Shown here: in pieces, positions 11,302 to 22,169 of the stretch | How the letters are laid out: every line of letters starts with the position of its first letter | Numbering within the stretch: position 1 is the stretch's first letter | The notes under the pieces: model-generated | The model's input: only the letters and a program-made list of their open reading frames with translations | What the model was told of the DNA's origin: nothing | Databases searched by the model: none | Translations under genes and position numbers: made by a program | Source: Amaranthus tricolor | Taxonomy: Eukaryota; Streptophyta; Magnoliopsida; Caryophyllales; Amaranthaceae | Assembly (NCBI RefSeq): GCF_026212465.1 | Contig: NC_080060.1 | Coordinates: 13,008,388-13,072,387 of the forward strand | Length of the DNA: 64,000 bases | Reading direction: 5' to 3'

Positions 11302-12066
11302 ATTGGAAATATAATGCAAATACAAATAAAACAAACCGATTTGTATTTCCCTTGTGTGGATGGCAATGGAACTCCTTGCTTTGTAAATCACCAAATGGAC
11401 ACCATGAATATAAGGTTACGACAATCAGAGATGTCGCTCGGAAACTTGATATGAGTAGAAAGCGTTCATGCACTTTCCTATTGTGATATTTCTCCCACAA
11501 AGGTGCTTGGGATGATAAATGAAATTCACAATGAGATACAATCTACACAACAAAATTCTAGCACAAGGAAATTGCAATAGTTTATACAAGTGTTGTGGTA
11601 AATTATGAACTTTGATGATACTAAGAGTTAATTACTCTCTCAATATTATCTCATGAAAGGAAGAACAAGAATAAGAGTATTCTTAAGAGAGAAATCATAA
11701 ATCATATGAAATTGGGATGGAATGTCCCTTGGCATGCAACCTCTATTTATAGAGTTATGCATCAAATAATACCTCCTTTTGAAACAAAAGTGTTTCACCA
11801 AACAAAGTTTTTTCACCAAGTAAAGCTTTTGAAACAAAGTAATGTTTTTCCAAGCAAAGCTTATGAAACAAAGTAATGTTTCACCAAACAAAGCTTATGA
11901 AACAAAGTAATGTTTCACCAAGCAAAGCTTATGAAACAAAGTAATGTTTCATCAAATTCTTTGAGGCATTTAAATTAGACTTATAATATATTTATGTAGT
12001 CCCACTACTATACTAAGTATGTAGTATATACAAAACTAGGTCTATATACTCTAAATGTTCAACAAT
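11302..12066 (-). repeat. 5' LTR of copia element B
   Basis: Right copy of the 765-bp LTR, ending CAACAAT on the plus strand just before the duplication GTTCT. It differs from the left copy by a small number of point changes. Confidence 0.93.
11743..11752 (-). promoter_or_regulatory. TATA box of the element B 5' LTR
   Basis: The minus strand reads CTATAAATAG, a near-perfect plant TATA box. It lies in the transcribing LTR in the correct orientation for the pol remnant. Confidence 0.65.
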
Positions 12067-12071
12067 GTTCT

Positions 12072-12377
12072 GCTCATGATTTTGGAACATAATTTGAGCA
12101 TTTGATGGTCCAAATAGCAAAAAAAGGCCCCATTATCACAGCCTTAATATGGCTGAGTCATGGTGGTTCGTGATGTTGGGGTGGTTGGCAATTCCTATGG
12201 TCTGTTTTACGGTGGTTTTTGACGGTCATAGTGGATCCGGGGACCGGCCATGAGCTGAAATACACACAAGTACACAACCATGGTGATTATTGTTGTTTGC
12301 TGTTTGGGGAAGGGAAAGGTGTAGTCGTGGGCCAAAACGCCGGTTCGGGTCTACACGTGTGGGTCAATATGAGTCTT
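12072..12377. other. GC-richer unassigned segment
   Basis: About 300 bp, clearly less AT-rich than its neighbours, caught between element B and the Pack-MULE. A + strand open frame from 12219 starts here but runs into the MULE inverted repeat. I recognise no protein domain. It could be a fragment of host genic DNA or of another repeat. Confidence 0.4.
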
Positions 12378-12386
12378 TTTTTTAAA

Positions 12387-12630
12387 GAGAAAATTATAAG
12401 AAACTACCTAATTTATACCCGTTGTTTTAAAAAAACTACCTTATGTAAAATTTTTTGCAAAAAACTACCTTATATAATACATTTCTTTGCAAAACATTAC
12501 CTTATAAAGGTTTTTACCCTTTAACCGTTTAATTTAACCCTTGACCGTTACGTGACAGTCGCGTGATTCTTTTAACCCATTTTCTTCTTCAGTTCAGCGT
12601 TTTTCATTGAAGTCCAGGTAGAGGAAGCAC
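12387..12630 (+). repeat. Left TIR of the Pack-MULE
   Basis: Starts GAGAAAATTATAAGAA and ends GAGGAAGCAC. The outer part repeats a module of the form TTTTTGCAAAAAACTACCTTAT four times at roughly 35-bp spacing. The inner part carries CGTGACAGTC/CACGTG-like palindromes. Confidence 0.88.
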
Positions 12631-12639
12631 ATCCGAAAT

Positions 12640-13262
12640 TCTTCCTCCATATAGTGGCGGCGATACAGAATGTCCTCCTCAATCCTCATAGTGTGGAGGT
12701 GATACTCGGGGTCCAGAGGAAGGCGCTAACTCCTCAATACTTTTAGTGGTAGTCAAGGGTCTACTACTGACGCCATCCTTTTTCTCATCACCATCTTTTG
12801 CACTGGTACTAGCAGCAGCAGAGTTAAAATCTACTAATTGCCGATATATTTTCCCTTTAGCAAAGTAAAGCTTTGAAGGATCTCCATCTAGAGCCCTTGC
12901 AAGAATTTGGGACTTTGTTTCCCCATTTTCAATAGCAAACTGAAGCAATTGACAACAATGATTGCCTGCTGCAGAACTTGCAAAGGAGCTATTAGTTTCC
13001 TGAGCATTTGAACTCTTATCATCTCGTGAATTCATAAAGGAGTCCGATACAGATTCCAAGTATTTTGAGCTTGCTCAAATATGTCTCCGTTTAGATGTGT
13101 CTCCCAGATTGTTGTTACCAAAAGACAGAGTTGCAATCTTACCTTCATCAACCCAATTTTCAGAGCCCTGATCTATCCAATCCTTAAATTCCTCCGACCA
13201 CAATTTGGATCGTTCCTTCTTCATAAACTCAATTCTGTTTATCAAACTATCGTCTCTTGGGT
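12640..13262 (-). pseudogene. Captured host gene fragment, LRR/STK11IP-like protein
   Basis: The minus strand from about 13245 reads RIEFMKKERSKLWSEEFK, then a serine-rich stretch, and after a break at 13062-13080 an open frame 13059-12679. That frame ends with an SPPHYED-type segment followed by LHRRHYMEEE. The RxEFMKKERSxLWxxEFKxWMD and SPPHYxxDVLHRRxNLVEE wording is familiar from plant leucine-rich-repeat proteins annotated as serine/threonine-kinase-11-interacting-like. That identification is from memory and not certain. The middle (QILARALDGDPSKLYFAKGK) may come from another exon or gene. No start codon context or promoter is evident, so I treat it as a captured, probably non-functional fragment. 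Confidence 0.55.
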
Positions 13263-13490
13263 GTGCTTCCTCTACCTGGACTTCAATGAAAAACGCTCAA
13301 ATGAAGAAGAAGATGGGTTTAAAGAATCACGTGACTGTCACGTGACAGTCAAGGGTTAAATTAAACGGTCAAAGGGTAAAAACCGTTATAAGGTAGTGTT
13401 TTGCAAAGAAATGTATTATATTAGGTAGTTTTTTGCAAAAAATTTTACATAAGGTAGTTTTTTACAAAAAGGGGTATTCTTATAATTTTC
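13263..13490 (-). repeat. Right TIR of the Pack-MULE
   Basis: Inverted copy of 12387-12630 with a few substitutions and small indels. It includes CACGTGACTGTCACGTGA, a better palindrome than its left counterpart. Confidence 0.88.
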
Positions 13491-13500
13491 TTTTTTTAAA

Positions 13501-13800
13501 TCATGATTAATCCAATGCAATTATAAATTAATTAATTTTGAATTAATTTTCACTTTTAATTAGTAATTGAATAAAATAATAATGGTGGTTTAGAGTTTCT
13601 GTTTTAATTTGGTCATTAATTTGGAATTTTGACCAATTAAATAAGATTCTTATGTTTTAATTTTATTAGTGTGATTAATTTAAATTAAATGGTTAATGCT
13701 TTTAATTTTATTAACTGCATCTATTTTTTTATTTCATCAAGTATTCACCCTTTAATTTGTTAATTGCATGTGCTATATATTATTATATATGAAATAGTCC
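13501..13800. other. AT-rich spacer
   Basis: AT-rich DNA with TTAATT runs. No feature is recognised. Confidence 0.5.
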
Positions 13801-16380
13801 AAACCAGCGCAAAACAGTATAATCATATTGTCCACTAACATAGCGGAAGACTTACAGATGTCTGGACAGAACCTAACCTATGATCCAATGACAATAGCAA
13901 ACCAATATCAGAGTTAACGAAAACTGTTTACAAACTTAACTTAAATTTAATTAATTACAAAATAATTCTACAACTTTAAATTATCAATTTACAATACCAA
14001 ACCTAGAAAACGTTTATATAATCAAAAGTCAAAAGGAGTGATAATAAAATGAATATCCTTGTCGCGCACGTATCACATAATACTTATAGACATCACCTCC
14101 ATGACCAAGCTACCCTGAAAAGGGGATCTACTTCAGTATGAGTAGGCCCTATTAAATGAAGTCAATAATAATAATTATTGAGTAACCCAACAAACAATAT
14201 AATATTGAAAATAATTTGAAAATTTTAGTTATTCGTTTATATTTGTAACCTCTTTCAAATAAGTTTATATTAAAACACAAGAAAGTATTAAAGAGTACTT
14301 TTGTTAATAAACCGAACACGCCTAAGAACTACACAAGTTTAAAGCCACTTTATGTAACTCTTCACAAAAGTCACAATATTTTCCAAAGCATAAAAAACAT
14401 TACTTAAAAACAATATTCAAACAAAATATTATTTAATATTAAAACTGGAATATTCAGTGACCATTAAAAGTAGGTTTGACCTAACATTCTGGTAAACGGG
14501 TGATCCTCATCACCTAAACGGCTCTTGCAAGAACTAAATGAGATCAGGGGCTTGAGGTCGATCCTAAAAGCATATACCTAGAATCAAGCTCTAGTGTTTT
14601 CACACAAAACCGAATACATAGTATCCGTTGTCCAATTCCCAAAACAATGAACATTTATAATGTCTAATACTTTATACAAAACTTTAAGTAAAACATGCTT
14701 GTGTAATCTCTCTAAATACAATGTTAACATACTTTATTTTAGTAAATACAATTTCCATAACATGGTTAAATTTTCTTTAAAATCATTTTACGATATTAAT
14801 AATATAATTACATAATGCAATAAATAATTAGTTAGAATCCCCATCGAGTCAACATAAACAACACCTATTAAGCTTGAGTTACCATCAATGGAGTTTAACC
14901 AATTTTTACATCAATCTTAAATTCTAATACCCAATTTGATTCAAACTCAATAATATCAACTAACCAAATAAGAACCAACAACTCAACAATACCAATCTAT
15001 AAAACCAATTGAAGAATTCATCACTAAACAAAAGTAATAACACCTATCATAGGTTTAAAGTCCCAAATCAATACAAAAGTTTACACATCCACCCGAGCAA
15101 TAACCAAGCTTAGTAACAACATTAAACTCTTTTAAGCACTTTTATTAAGACAATTGCTCACTCAAATGCTTATAGATAAAATTCAAATGTATATTCTTGA
15201 GTGATTCCAATTGGGTGATAAACTAGACTTCCATACGGTCGTTACGACTGTAAATTGACCTAAATTTGAGTCCGAAAGAAGAAGATATAGCGTTTACAAA
15301 ACGGGGCAAAAACCTGCCAACTATTGACTTCAACAGCATAATGTGCTCATTCGAGCAGTTCTTGTGCTCGTTCAAGCACAGCCTTTCAGACCCTTCTGTC
15401 TACATTTGATCTAGCCTACTAACTTCAACATCATAAAGTGCTCTTTTGATCTGTTCATGTGCTCGTTCGAGAATAGCCTACTAGACCCTACTGTCTACTT
15501 CTGATCGTCATGCTCGTTCAAGGCAATACTTTCCTTAGCTTAAGTTTCTTGTTTGCTTCATAACCTCATGCATTCAACACCCACTCAAACACCACACACA
15601 CATATTAAGACACACTTATCCACCTATTAATTTATCCATAAAATTCCATCTCTAAACACACTCACGATGCATAGACTTGAATGATGCAAATAAGACACCA
15701 ATTACATCAATTGTTTATACTTAAAAATTAAAACCCTTTAAAAACATTCAATTTATACTTAACTTAATAGAATACTTTGCGGGTTAACTTTATGAGAAAA
15801 TCTACTAAAAGAAGATTCTACCAAAAAGCCCTAACAATCAAACACATCAATGTCAATTGAAGTTTCCTTTAACCTTAATTAACAAACACATAATCAAAAG
15901 GAAAATGGGGGTGTTTAGAACTTACTTTAACATGAAAAGAATGGAAGATGATGATGAAGATGCTATCTACTTGGGCTCTTCTATTCCAACAACATCTAAA
16001 CAATCCAAGGTGAACTTCAATTAGGCTTCACACTCCATATAAATTTTGTAGAGATTGAAATTATTAGAGAAAGAAGGTGAAATTCAAATGTTTAATGACT
16101 TGCTCACTTGGAGAAAATATGAAATTCAGTTTAATCTTTGCTTATGCACTTGGAGAACGCAAAATTCTAACTTGAGATTGCTTATAGACTTGAAGAAGGT
16201 GGAAATTCAGAATTTTAGTTGTACAAGTGATGAGAATGATAGTGGGTATGACTTTTTTCATTACACATATATAAGAAGAAGGAAATTGGTAGAGTATTGG
16301 GTGACTATTGGATTAAGGTGGCAACTCTTACCCATTCATCAAGCATAAGGTGTATAAAATACCCGTATTTTTGTTGTATA
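13801..16380 (-). other. LTR-like non-coding repeat DNA, possibly a gypsy LTR remnant
   Basis: No conserved protein is encoded. Read on the minus strand, the composition (a TTTGCCCCGTTTTGTAAAC-type stretch at about 15292-15310, GTGCTCGTTCGAGCAC-like palindromes at 15345-15520, and a leader-like region at the high-coordinate end) resembles long plant LTRs. I could not find paired LTRs, a primer site or a target duplication. A solo LTR or a large non-coding derivative are both possible. The open frame at 16055-16348 has no recognisable domain and looks accidental. Confidence 0.3.
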
Positions 16381-17329
16381 ATTTATTTTGCCCCCAAAAA
16401 ATAAAAAACGGATATCTAAAACATAGTAAAATTTTTATTTGAAAATGACAAACTCATTTCACTTATTAAGATAATGATTTTTAATGAAGAAATTTTTATA
16501 ACTGTGTCAATATAGTTTTATAATATTTGATATAATATCTTGCGGTGACTAGCATGGTCCAATTATTAGCATAAAGAGTTACAATCTGTATCGTTTATCT
16601 TGTTGTAGTTTTATACAACGTGTGTGTCGTTTGTAATTTTGTAATATATTATTTAAATTGTAATTTCAAAATTATTTGCAATATTCAAGAAGGCATGGTC
16701 CAAGATGATCAAGAATGGAGATTCATGATCTCTTAAGGACAGAGCCTAAGAAAATAAGTCTTTAGGGTTTTTAGGGCCATACTAGGAGCACATTTATTAT
16801 TTGCATTTTATTATCAGCTTTTAATATGCTTTGCTATGTTTATGTTATTTATTTATTTGCGTGTTCAATTTTAAATAAAACCAACATAGAAAAAAGGTCC
16901 CTAGATAATATTGAGTTATGCTTTTTCGAAACAGAACATCTATAGAAGCCGTTATCATTAGTGATAGGTTCTTCCCAAGTACGGTGTTGCTAATTGATTT
17001 AGGACAACATAGAGTAAATTTGGAAAATTTACATGTTTATTTCGTTATGCTCAACAAAATCATCAAAAAGGTTTTGGGTTTTGAAGAAAACGGTGGGTTT
17101 TTAGTTAAACAGTTTATCACCTATCAACTAAAATTACAAGAGTTGTAATTAGTAAAAGAGTTTACTTACCTTGATAAAATAGTATTAAGAGTAGGGCCTA
17201 AGTCCACTTACAATTATTTTAAATAGGTTCTTTGAATCACTTAACTCATAAGGGACAATTAAAAAATGAATAAAATGCTTTATGGCTTTTTTAATTTAAA
17301 AGTTGTTTAGAATAATCTAAAGCTATATT
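16381..17329. other. AT-rich segment upstream of copia gag remnant C
   Basis: No domain or terminal repeat is identified. It may hold the decayed leader or LTR of the gag remnant that follows, but no second copy is present to show this. Confidence 0.4.
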
Positions 17330-18214
17330 TTGTTAAACATAATGAATTTTTCAAACCATTGTATTGTAGATATCGTGTCTAGTAACAACAATATTGCTTC
17401 ACTTATCAATTTGCGTTTAATCCTTCAGAAGGATAAACTGAATGGGAAAATTTTTCTTGGTTAGGAAAGGAATTTAAGAAATGTTCTAAGCTTTGAGGGA
17501 AGAGAGGATGTTCTCAAAACCCCTATCCCAAACCCTAACTGCTAATTCTACGGATGAGGAGAAAGCAACTCATAAGGCTATTGCTGACAAATTGGTAATT
17601 GTTACTTGTCTTATGTTAGTTTCCATGGACTCCAGTCTTCAAAAGAAGATTGATAAAATGGATGCTTACAATATCATCCAACAATTGAAAACCATTTTTC
17701 GATTGGAAGCTAGAGTTGAGAGGTATAAGACTCATAAGGCTATTCTTGAATGTGAGTTAAAGGCCGGGAAGCCAGTGGGAGAACAAGACTAGGCTTTCTT
17801 TATAGCCAAGAGTTGGCTACTGACATCATACTACACTCTCTTAAAGGAGGCTTTAAGAATTTCAGGTTAAACTTTCACATGAATATAGTTCAAAAAAGTC
17901 TTGTTGAGTTACATAGGATCCTCATGATTGTTGAGCAAAATATCCATGTTGAACCTAAGAAGGAAGTTCTCATGGTTCAAAAGGAAAAGGGTTTAAGAAG
18001 CTTGGGGCTAGCAAGAAGAAGCAACAAAAGGGAAAACAAGTTGTTGCATTTTTTCCAAAGATTTTGATAAGCCAAAGGTGGTCGCAAATAGCAAATGCTT
18101 CAATTGTGACAAGATCGGTCATTAGAAAAGAAATTTCCCCAAGTACTTGAATGATAAGAAGGTGGGTGCTTCTACTTTAGGTATCTATTTTATAGAAGTT
18201 AATTATGCAAGTAC
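17330..18214 (+). pseudogene. Ty1/copia gag remnant C
   Basis: Degraded gag with recognisable motifs in shifting frames: KLNGKNF, LMLVSMDSSLQKKIDKMDAY, QLKTIFRLEARVERYKTHKA, ATDIILHSLKGGFKNFRLNF, EVLMVQKEKG and a zinc knuckle CFNCDKIGH with a stop in it. This is the UBN2-type gag of a copia family distinct from the others here. It carries a TAG at 17790-17792 and further stops. It ends abruptly at the CACTA terminus at 18215. Gag would package element RNA; this copy cannot. Confidence 0.82.
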
Positions 18215-18310
18215 CACTAGTGGAAAAAACCTTATTTGTTGTGTAACAAATGTTGCGGTTCATTCAAGCCACAACATAAAATAGATTGAGTAATCGAGGA
18301 ATAAAAAAAT

Positions 18311-18404
18311 AAAGGGTTATATGTTGCGGTTCTACCAAAAATGCATCATATAACACATTATATGTTGCGGTTCTACCAAAACTACAACATATAACCCTTT
18401 ATTA
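18311..18404. repeat. Subterminal inverted repeat of the CACTA element
   Basis: AAAGGGTTATATGTTG is matched by its inverse CAACATATAACCCTTT about 75 bp away. Between them is another TATGTTGCGGTTCTACC copy. These are probable transposase-binding repeats by analogy with En/Spm. Confidence 0.7.
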
Positions 18405-19279
18405 TTTTTTTTTTTAAAAAAAAGACACGCCATCTTTCCAAGTAGTATATACTACTTTTAAGTTAACCAACTGTTTCCATCAACATTTCACTTCGTATAT
18501 TACACTACTGCTATGCTGTTTCTTCTTCTTCTTCTTCATAAAAAAGCCTTCTTCAAGCTACTATTCCATTGCAAATACTTGCTATATTGCTGTTACTTCT
18601 TCAAAAACGCACAAAATTCTTGCCCTTTATTTTCTTCAAAATCCACAAAGTTCTTAATTTTGTGTCTTGTTCAAGTTAATCCACGAAATTCTTCCGCATA
18701 ATTTCTCATTCTTCAAGCTTCTTCTTCAAATTTTTTTATTGTTGCATTCTGTTCTTCAAGCCTACCCACGAATTAGAAGCATTTTTTTAGGGTTAGTTGT
18801 TTAAACGTTTTAATTTCTTCAGCATTTCACTTCTTCAAGCTTCATGGTATTATGACTTAATTCTTTTAATTAGTTTTCTACTAATTTGTTTGTGTTTTTC
18901 CATTGTAGGTTACATAACTCCATTGTAGAGCACACCATTTTCATCTAAATATCAAGGTAATTTCTAATTATATATCAAGTTTTGGTTTTGATATTTTTAT
19001 GTGTTTCTAATTAATGTGATTTTTTTTGAATTTAGTTGTTTTATTATTAGTTAGTTAATTACGATTAATTTTGGGTTGTATTATTTTTAGGTCTAATCAG
19101 GTTTAGAATGTTTTTATTAATATATATAGGTTTTAGTTGAAAAAATGTTATTATAATATATGTATTATTATTAGGGTTGATTAGGGTTAAATGCATGACT
19201 ATTACTTTGTTGGTTAATTAGGGTTAAGTATATATTTTGATTTTTAGTGTTAATCTTTTTTTAATTAATCACACTTAAG

Positions 19280-19551
19280 ATGACTAAAGATCGTTCTTGG
19301 ATGTATGGTAGCATTGAATAGTCAGAATTTGTTGATGGGGTATTAGAATTTGGGTGTGGCATGGTGAGGAGGGAGTTTACAAGGAAAAAAGTGTTGTTAA
19401 TGATGTCAATGAGGTTGTAAATCGTGTTGATGGGTATGGGACAGATGAAGTGAATGTCGATGAGGATGTAGATCGTGTTGTTGAGATGATGGAGGGGGTC
19501 GAGGATAAGTTAGGAAAACGTCATCATGTTTTTGACTTAAATTCACACTAA
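19280..19551 (+). pseudogene. TNP2-type CACTA transposase, N-terminal fragment
   Basis: ATG at 19280 opens MTKDRSWMYG, the opening of the transposase-associated domain in CACTA TNP2 proteins. A TAG at 19319-19321 interrupts it; the frame resumes with SEFVDGVLEF. An internal deletion and frame change then join it to WHGEEGVY (about 19354), a later motif of the same domain, and to an acidic tail stopping at 19551. The catalytic part is absent. Intact TNP2 proteins are several hundred residues longer. Confidence 0.72.
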
Positions 19552-19603
19552 TAACTTAATATCCTATTAATAGTCTCTAAATTAGTATTTTCCATAAGCA
19601 GCT

Positions 19604-19860
19604 ACTAAAATCTATTTCTCTTGAAATAAGTTCCCAAAATCAACATTTCCAACTATAAAACAAATAAAACTTTATTCTCTTCACAAAATTAAATATTCTA
19701 ATTAAAATTCAAGCTAAAACTGCATCCTTTGGATAAGTTTCCAAAATCAAAATTTTCAACTTTAATCAAATAAAACTTTATTCTCTTTACAAAATCTAAT
19801 ATTCTAATTAAAATTCACGTTAATACTGCATCATTTGGATAAGTTTCCAAAATTTGACAA
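19604..19860. repeat. 106-bp tandem repeat, about 2.5 copies
   Basis: AATAAAACTTTATTCTCTT... recurs at 19662 and 19768 with a 106-bp offset. A partial earlier copy lies at 19604-19660. The units differ by a few substitutions. No coding capacity. Confidence 0.8.
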
Positions 19861-22169
19861 GTTCACCAAAAAAAATTATTTCAAGTTTAGAAAAACAAGT
19901 AAACTTTTTAGGTTTGAAAAAAGCAACATTTTAGTTATAAAAAAAATAAAACTAATAATTTCATAAATAAAATTTAATGTATAAAAAGTAAGTACTGAAC
20001 GTGTAAAGACATAAAGGTAAATTGAACGTTATGATTAAGAATTATATTAAATAAAGGAAGTTACCACCAAGACTGATCAACGTCAAATTCAAAGTCAACT
20101 TGTAGTAATAAAATGTGATGTACTTGTGTGAATGAGTATTGATTGAATGATCCTGATAGTGAGGTAATGTTGAACTATGGACCAACATGTAAAATCCCGG
20201 CGTTCGTGTTGACCGGCACATAAAATGCGGTATAAGATAGGGGGTTAGCTACCTATCCTATAGAGCTCGAGCATATTTGCAATGGAGGGGTGACGACTCC
20301 CACCACGGCTAGGGTTTAGCTAGGACTACAATCCTCACCTAACCAGATCCTTACATATATCAGACGTCATATTGTTGTGCTTCTTGATGAATGACAAACA
20401 TGATTAGTGCTGATGTTATGATGCATGGTACGGTTGTGAGTGTTAACCAAATGAACTTGCTTAAGTATTAAGATTACTGAATTGTATAAGTGACAGTACG
20501 TACTTCTGTTAGGATTGAGAATAGTATTTTAATAACTTATAAATATGGAACAGTAAAAGAATATAGTAAAAATATATAGTAGTGTAAATTAATTATAATT
20601 CCGAACTTAAATTTTATTTTGTAAATGAAGTGTATAATTTCCGTATTTTGAGCTGGACAGGAAGTTATGCTCGGCGCTAAGCGCTGACCGATTCAATTGG
20701 ATGTCATCCGTATCATGGATGACAACATTTTGCAGGATGTAGAATCCAGGCCACACTACAATTTATTTATGCTATCGAGGATTTAGCTGCGTTTTTTTTT
20801 ATTCACTTGATGTTTGATAATTTTGATGTATTTAATTTTAATTTTAATGTATTTTTGGAACAAATGATATGTATTTTTGTTTTCTTTCAACTTTGATGTA
20901 TTATTTATCTTTTGTCAAAAACAGTTTTTTTTTTTTTTAAGTTTTAGCAGATCGACGTTTTGAGACTTCTGCATTATTATTGTAAACATTATCATTAATG
21001 TTAATTACATATCGAGACTATCTCTCCTGCTACAATATTAGTTATGGCCCCTAAGTTATACATATTTCTTTTCTCCCTAACATCCTATTCAGAGAAAATC
21101 AAAAGTGAGATCATTACGCGTCGTCACTTTAGAGAGTATGTATTAATCTAGAAGATCTAAACCGCTCTCATTCTCCAAATTATCACCCGTGCAATACAGT
21201 CAGGTAACCTTTGATTTTGTCTTTAGTTTTGTTCTTCTAATTCAAAATAATTGATCTTGTTTATTAATAATGGTATTTACCATTTATTTAAGTGGTATGA
21301 GATGCTTTCTTATGTTGGATTTTTAGAACAATTTTTTTATGGGTTTTACGGCACTATTGTTATGTAATAATTTGGGTATTGCCATTATCATGTTGGTCAT
21401 GCTATTTTGCAATAAATTTGTTTGTTTTTAAATACCTTTTTCTGTTGATAATTCATTCTTAATTTCACAAACTCAAGTTTCTGTCGACGTTACATCGAAT
21501 CCGTTATTTTGCTTGTGTCAAGTATTCTTCCTTTAATACGGAATTAGTTCCCTTTTTTAAGGTTAGGGTCGTTCTTTATTATTTTTTTTTAAATGGAAAA
21601 TCATTATAATTATAATTATTTAGATATAATGTTTTAAGTGCATTCCATATTTTTTGGTTGCATGTTTCGAGGTTTTGGGTTTAAAGGTTTGTTTTATTTA
21701 TGTAGCATTTCGGTATATATTTTTTTAGCCATGCTATGTAAATTAAGATATTCAAGTATAATTTTAAGTTTCATTATTGTATGGTTTTTTTATATAGATA
21801 TTGGACATAACTTACTTGACACAATAAGTCGCCAGAGGGACAAAAAAGGGAGGTTTTATAGTCGATCGACTCAAAAGAAGGTCCCTAATAATAATTTTTT
21901 TGGGTTTGACAAACATTTGATAATTATAAGGATTACATATTATTTAATCGACCTAAAGAGAGGTTTTATAGTCGATGTATTATTTATTATCAGTGGTCGA
22001 TTACTGCAACAAGATGTCACTAAGAAGTTAATATTTTCATCCAGAGATGGAATGTTAATAGAAAATCGACATCGTGTCATTGGATGTTACTAAATTAAAC
22101 TTATTATTAGTGGTTTGAGAATGGAAGCTTGTGAGCATATTATGTTTATTTTTCTTGTTCTCTGCCACT
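19861..22169. other. Non-coding, repeat-derived segment
   Basis: No conserved domain is found. 20040-20720 is GC-richer, with phrases like those in long LTRs (ACCGGCACATAAAATGCGG, CTCGGCGCTAAGCGC). 21020-21640 is AT-rich. The open frame 21638-22093 is hydrophobic and AT-driven with an internally repeated GGTTTTATAGTCGAT, and I do not believe it is a gene. Part of this may be the unrecognised remainder of the CACTA element. Confidence 0.4.

Larger units (their letters stand above)
6454..12066 (-). mobile_element. Ty1/copia LTR retrotransposon B, complete ends, mostly gutted
   Basis: Two 765-bp direct LTRs (6454-7218 and 11302-12066) enclose a minus-strand RT/RNase H remnant. The 5-bp duplication GTTCT occurs at 6449-6453 and 12067-12071. 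For this duplication to abut the element, the LTR ends must be ATTG...CAAT, two bases outside the usual TG...CA. A polypurine tract lies beside the left LTR, which fixes the minus orientation. Gag, protease and integrase are not recognisable; about 1.95 kb of AT-rich DNA stands in their place. Confidence 0.93.
12387..13490. mobile_element. Non-autonomous Mutator-like element (Pack-MULE type)
   Basis: The ends are long imperfect inverted repeats, 12387-12630 and 13263-13490. They are flanked by a 9-10-bp duplication ending TTTTTTAAA (12378-12386 and 13492-13500), the size expected for Mutator-like insertions. The T-rich target makes the last base ambiguous. No transposase is encoded. The 630-bp interior reads on the minus strand as exon-like coding sequence, unlike the TIRs, which is the hallmark of a Pack-MULE. 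Confidence 0.85.
18215..19560 (+). mobile_element. 5' part of a CACTA (En/Spm-type) transposon
   Basis: CACTAGTGGAAAAAACC at 18215 fits the CACTA terminus, next to a candidate 3-bp target site TAC (18212-18214). The motif TGTTGCGGTT recurs at 18251, 18320 and 18361 as expected for subterminal repeats. A leader and a possible intron (donor near 18957, acceptor before 19280) lead into the start of a TNP2-type transposase. I did not find the matching 3' terminus, so the right limit is only where recognisable coding sequence ends. Confidence 0.75.

Noticed and set aside
12219..12524. 101-codon open frame starting in the GC-rich island
   Set aside because: Its second half runs through the MULE inverted repeat, so it is not a conserved gene.
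16055..16348. 97-codon open frame
   Set aside because: No domain, and it lies in LTR-like non-coding DNA; probably chance.
21638..22093. 151-codon open frame with hydrophobic segments
   Set aside because: AT-driven, no recognisable domain, internally duplicated DNA phrase; not credible as a membrane protein gene.
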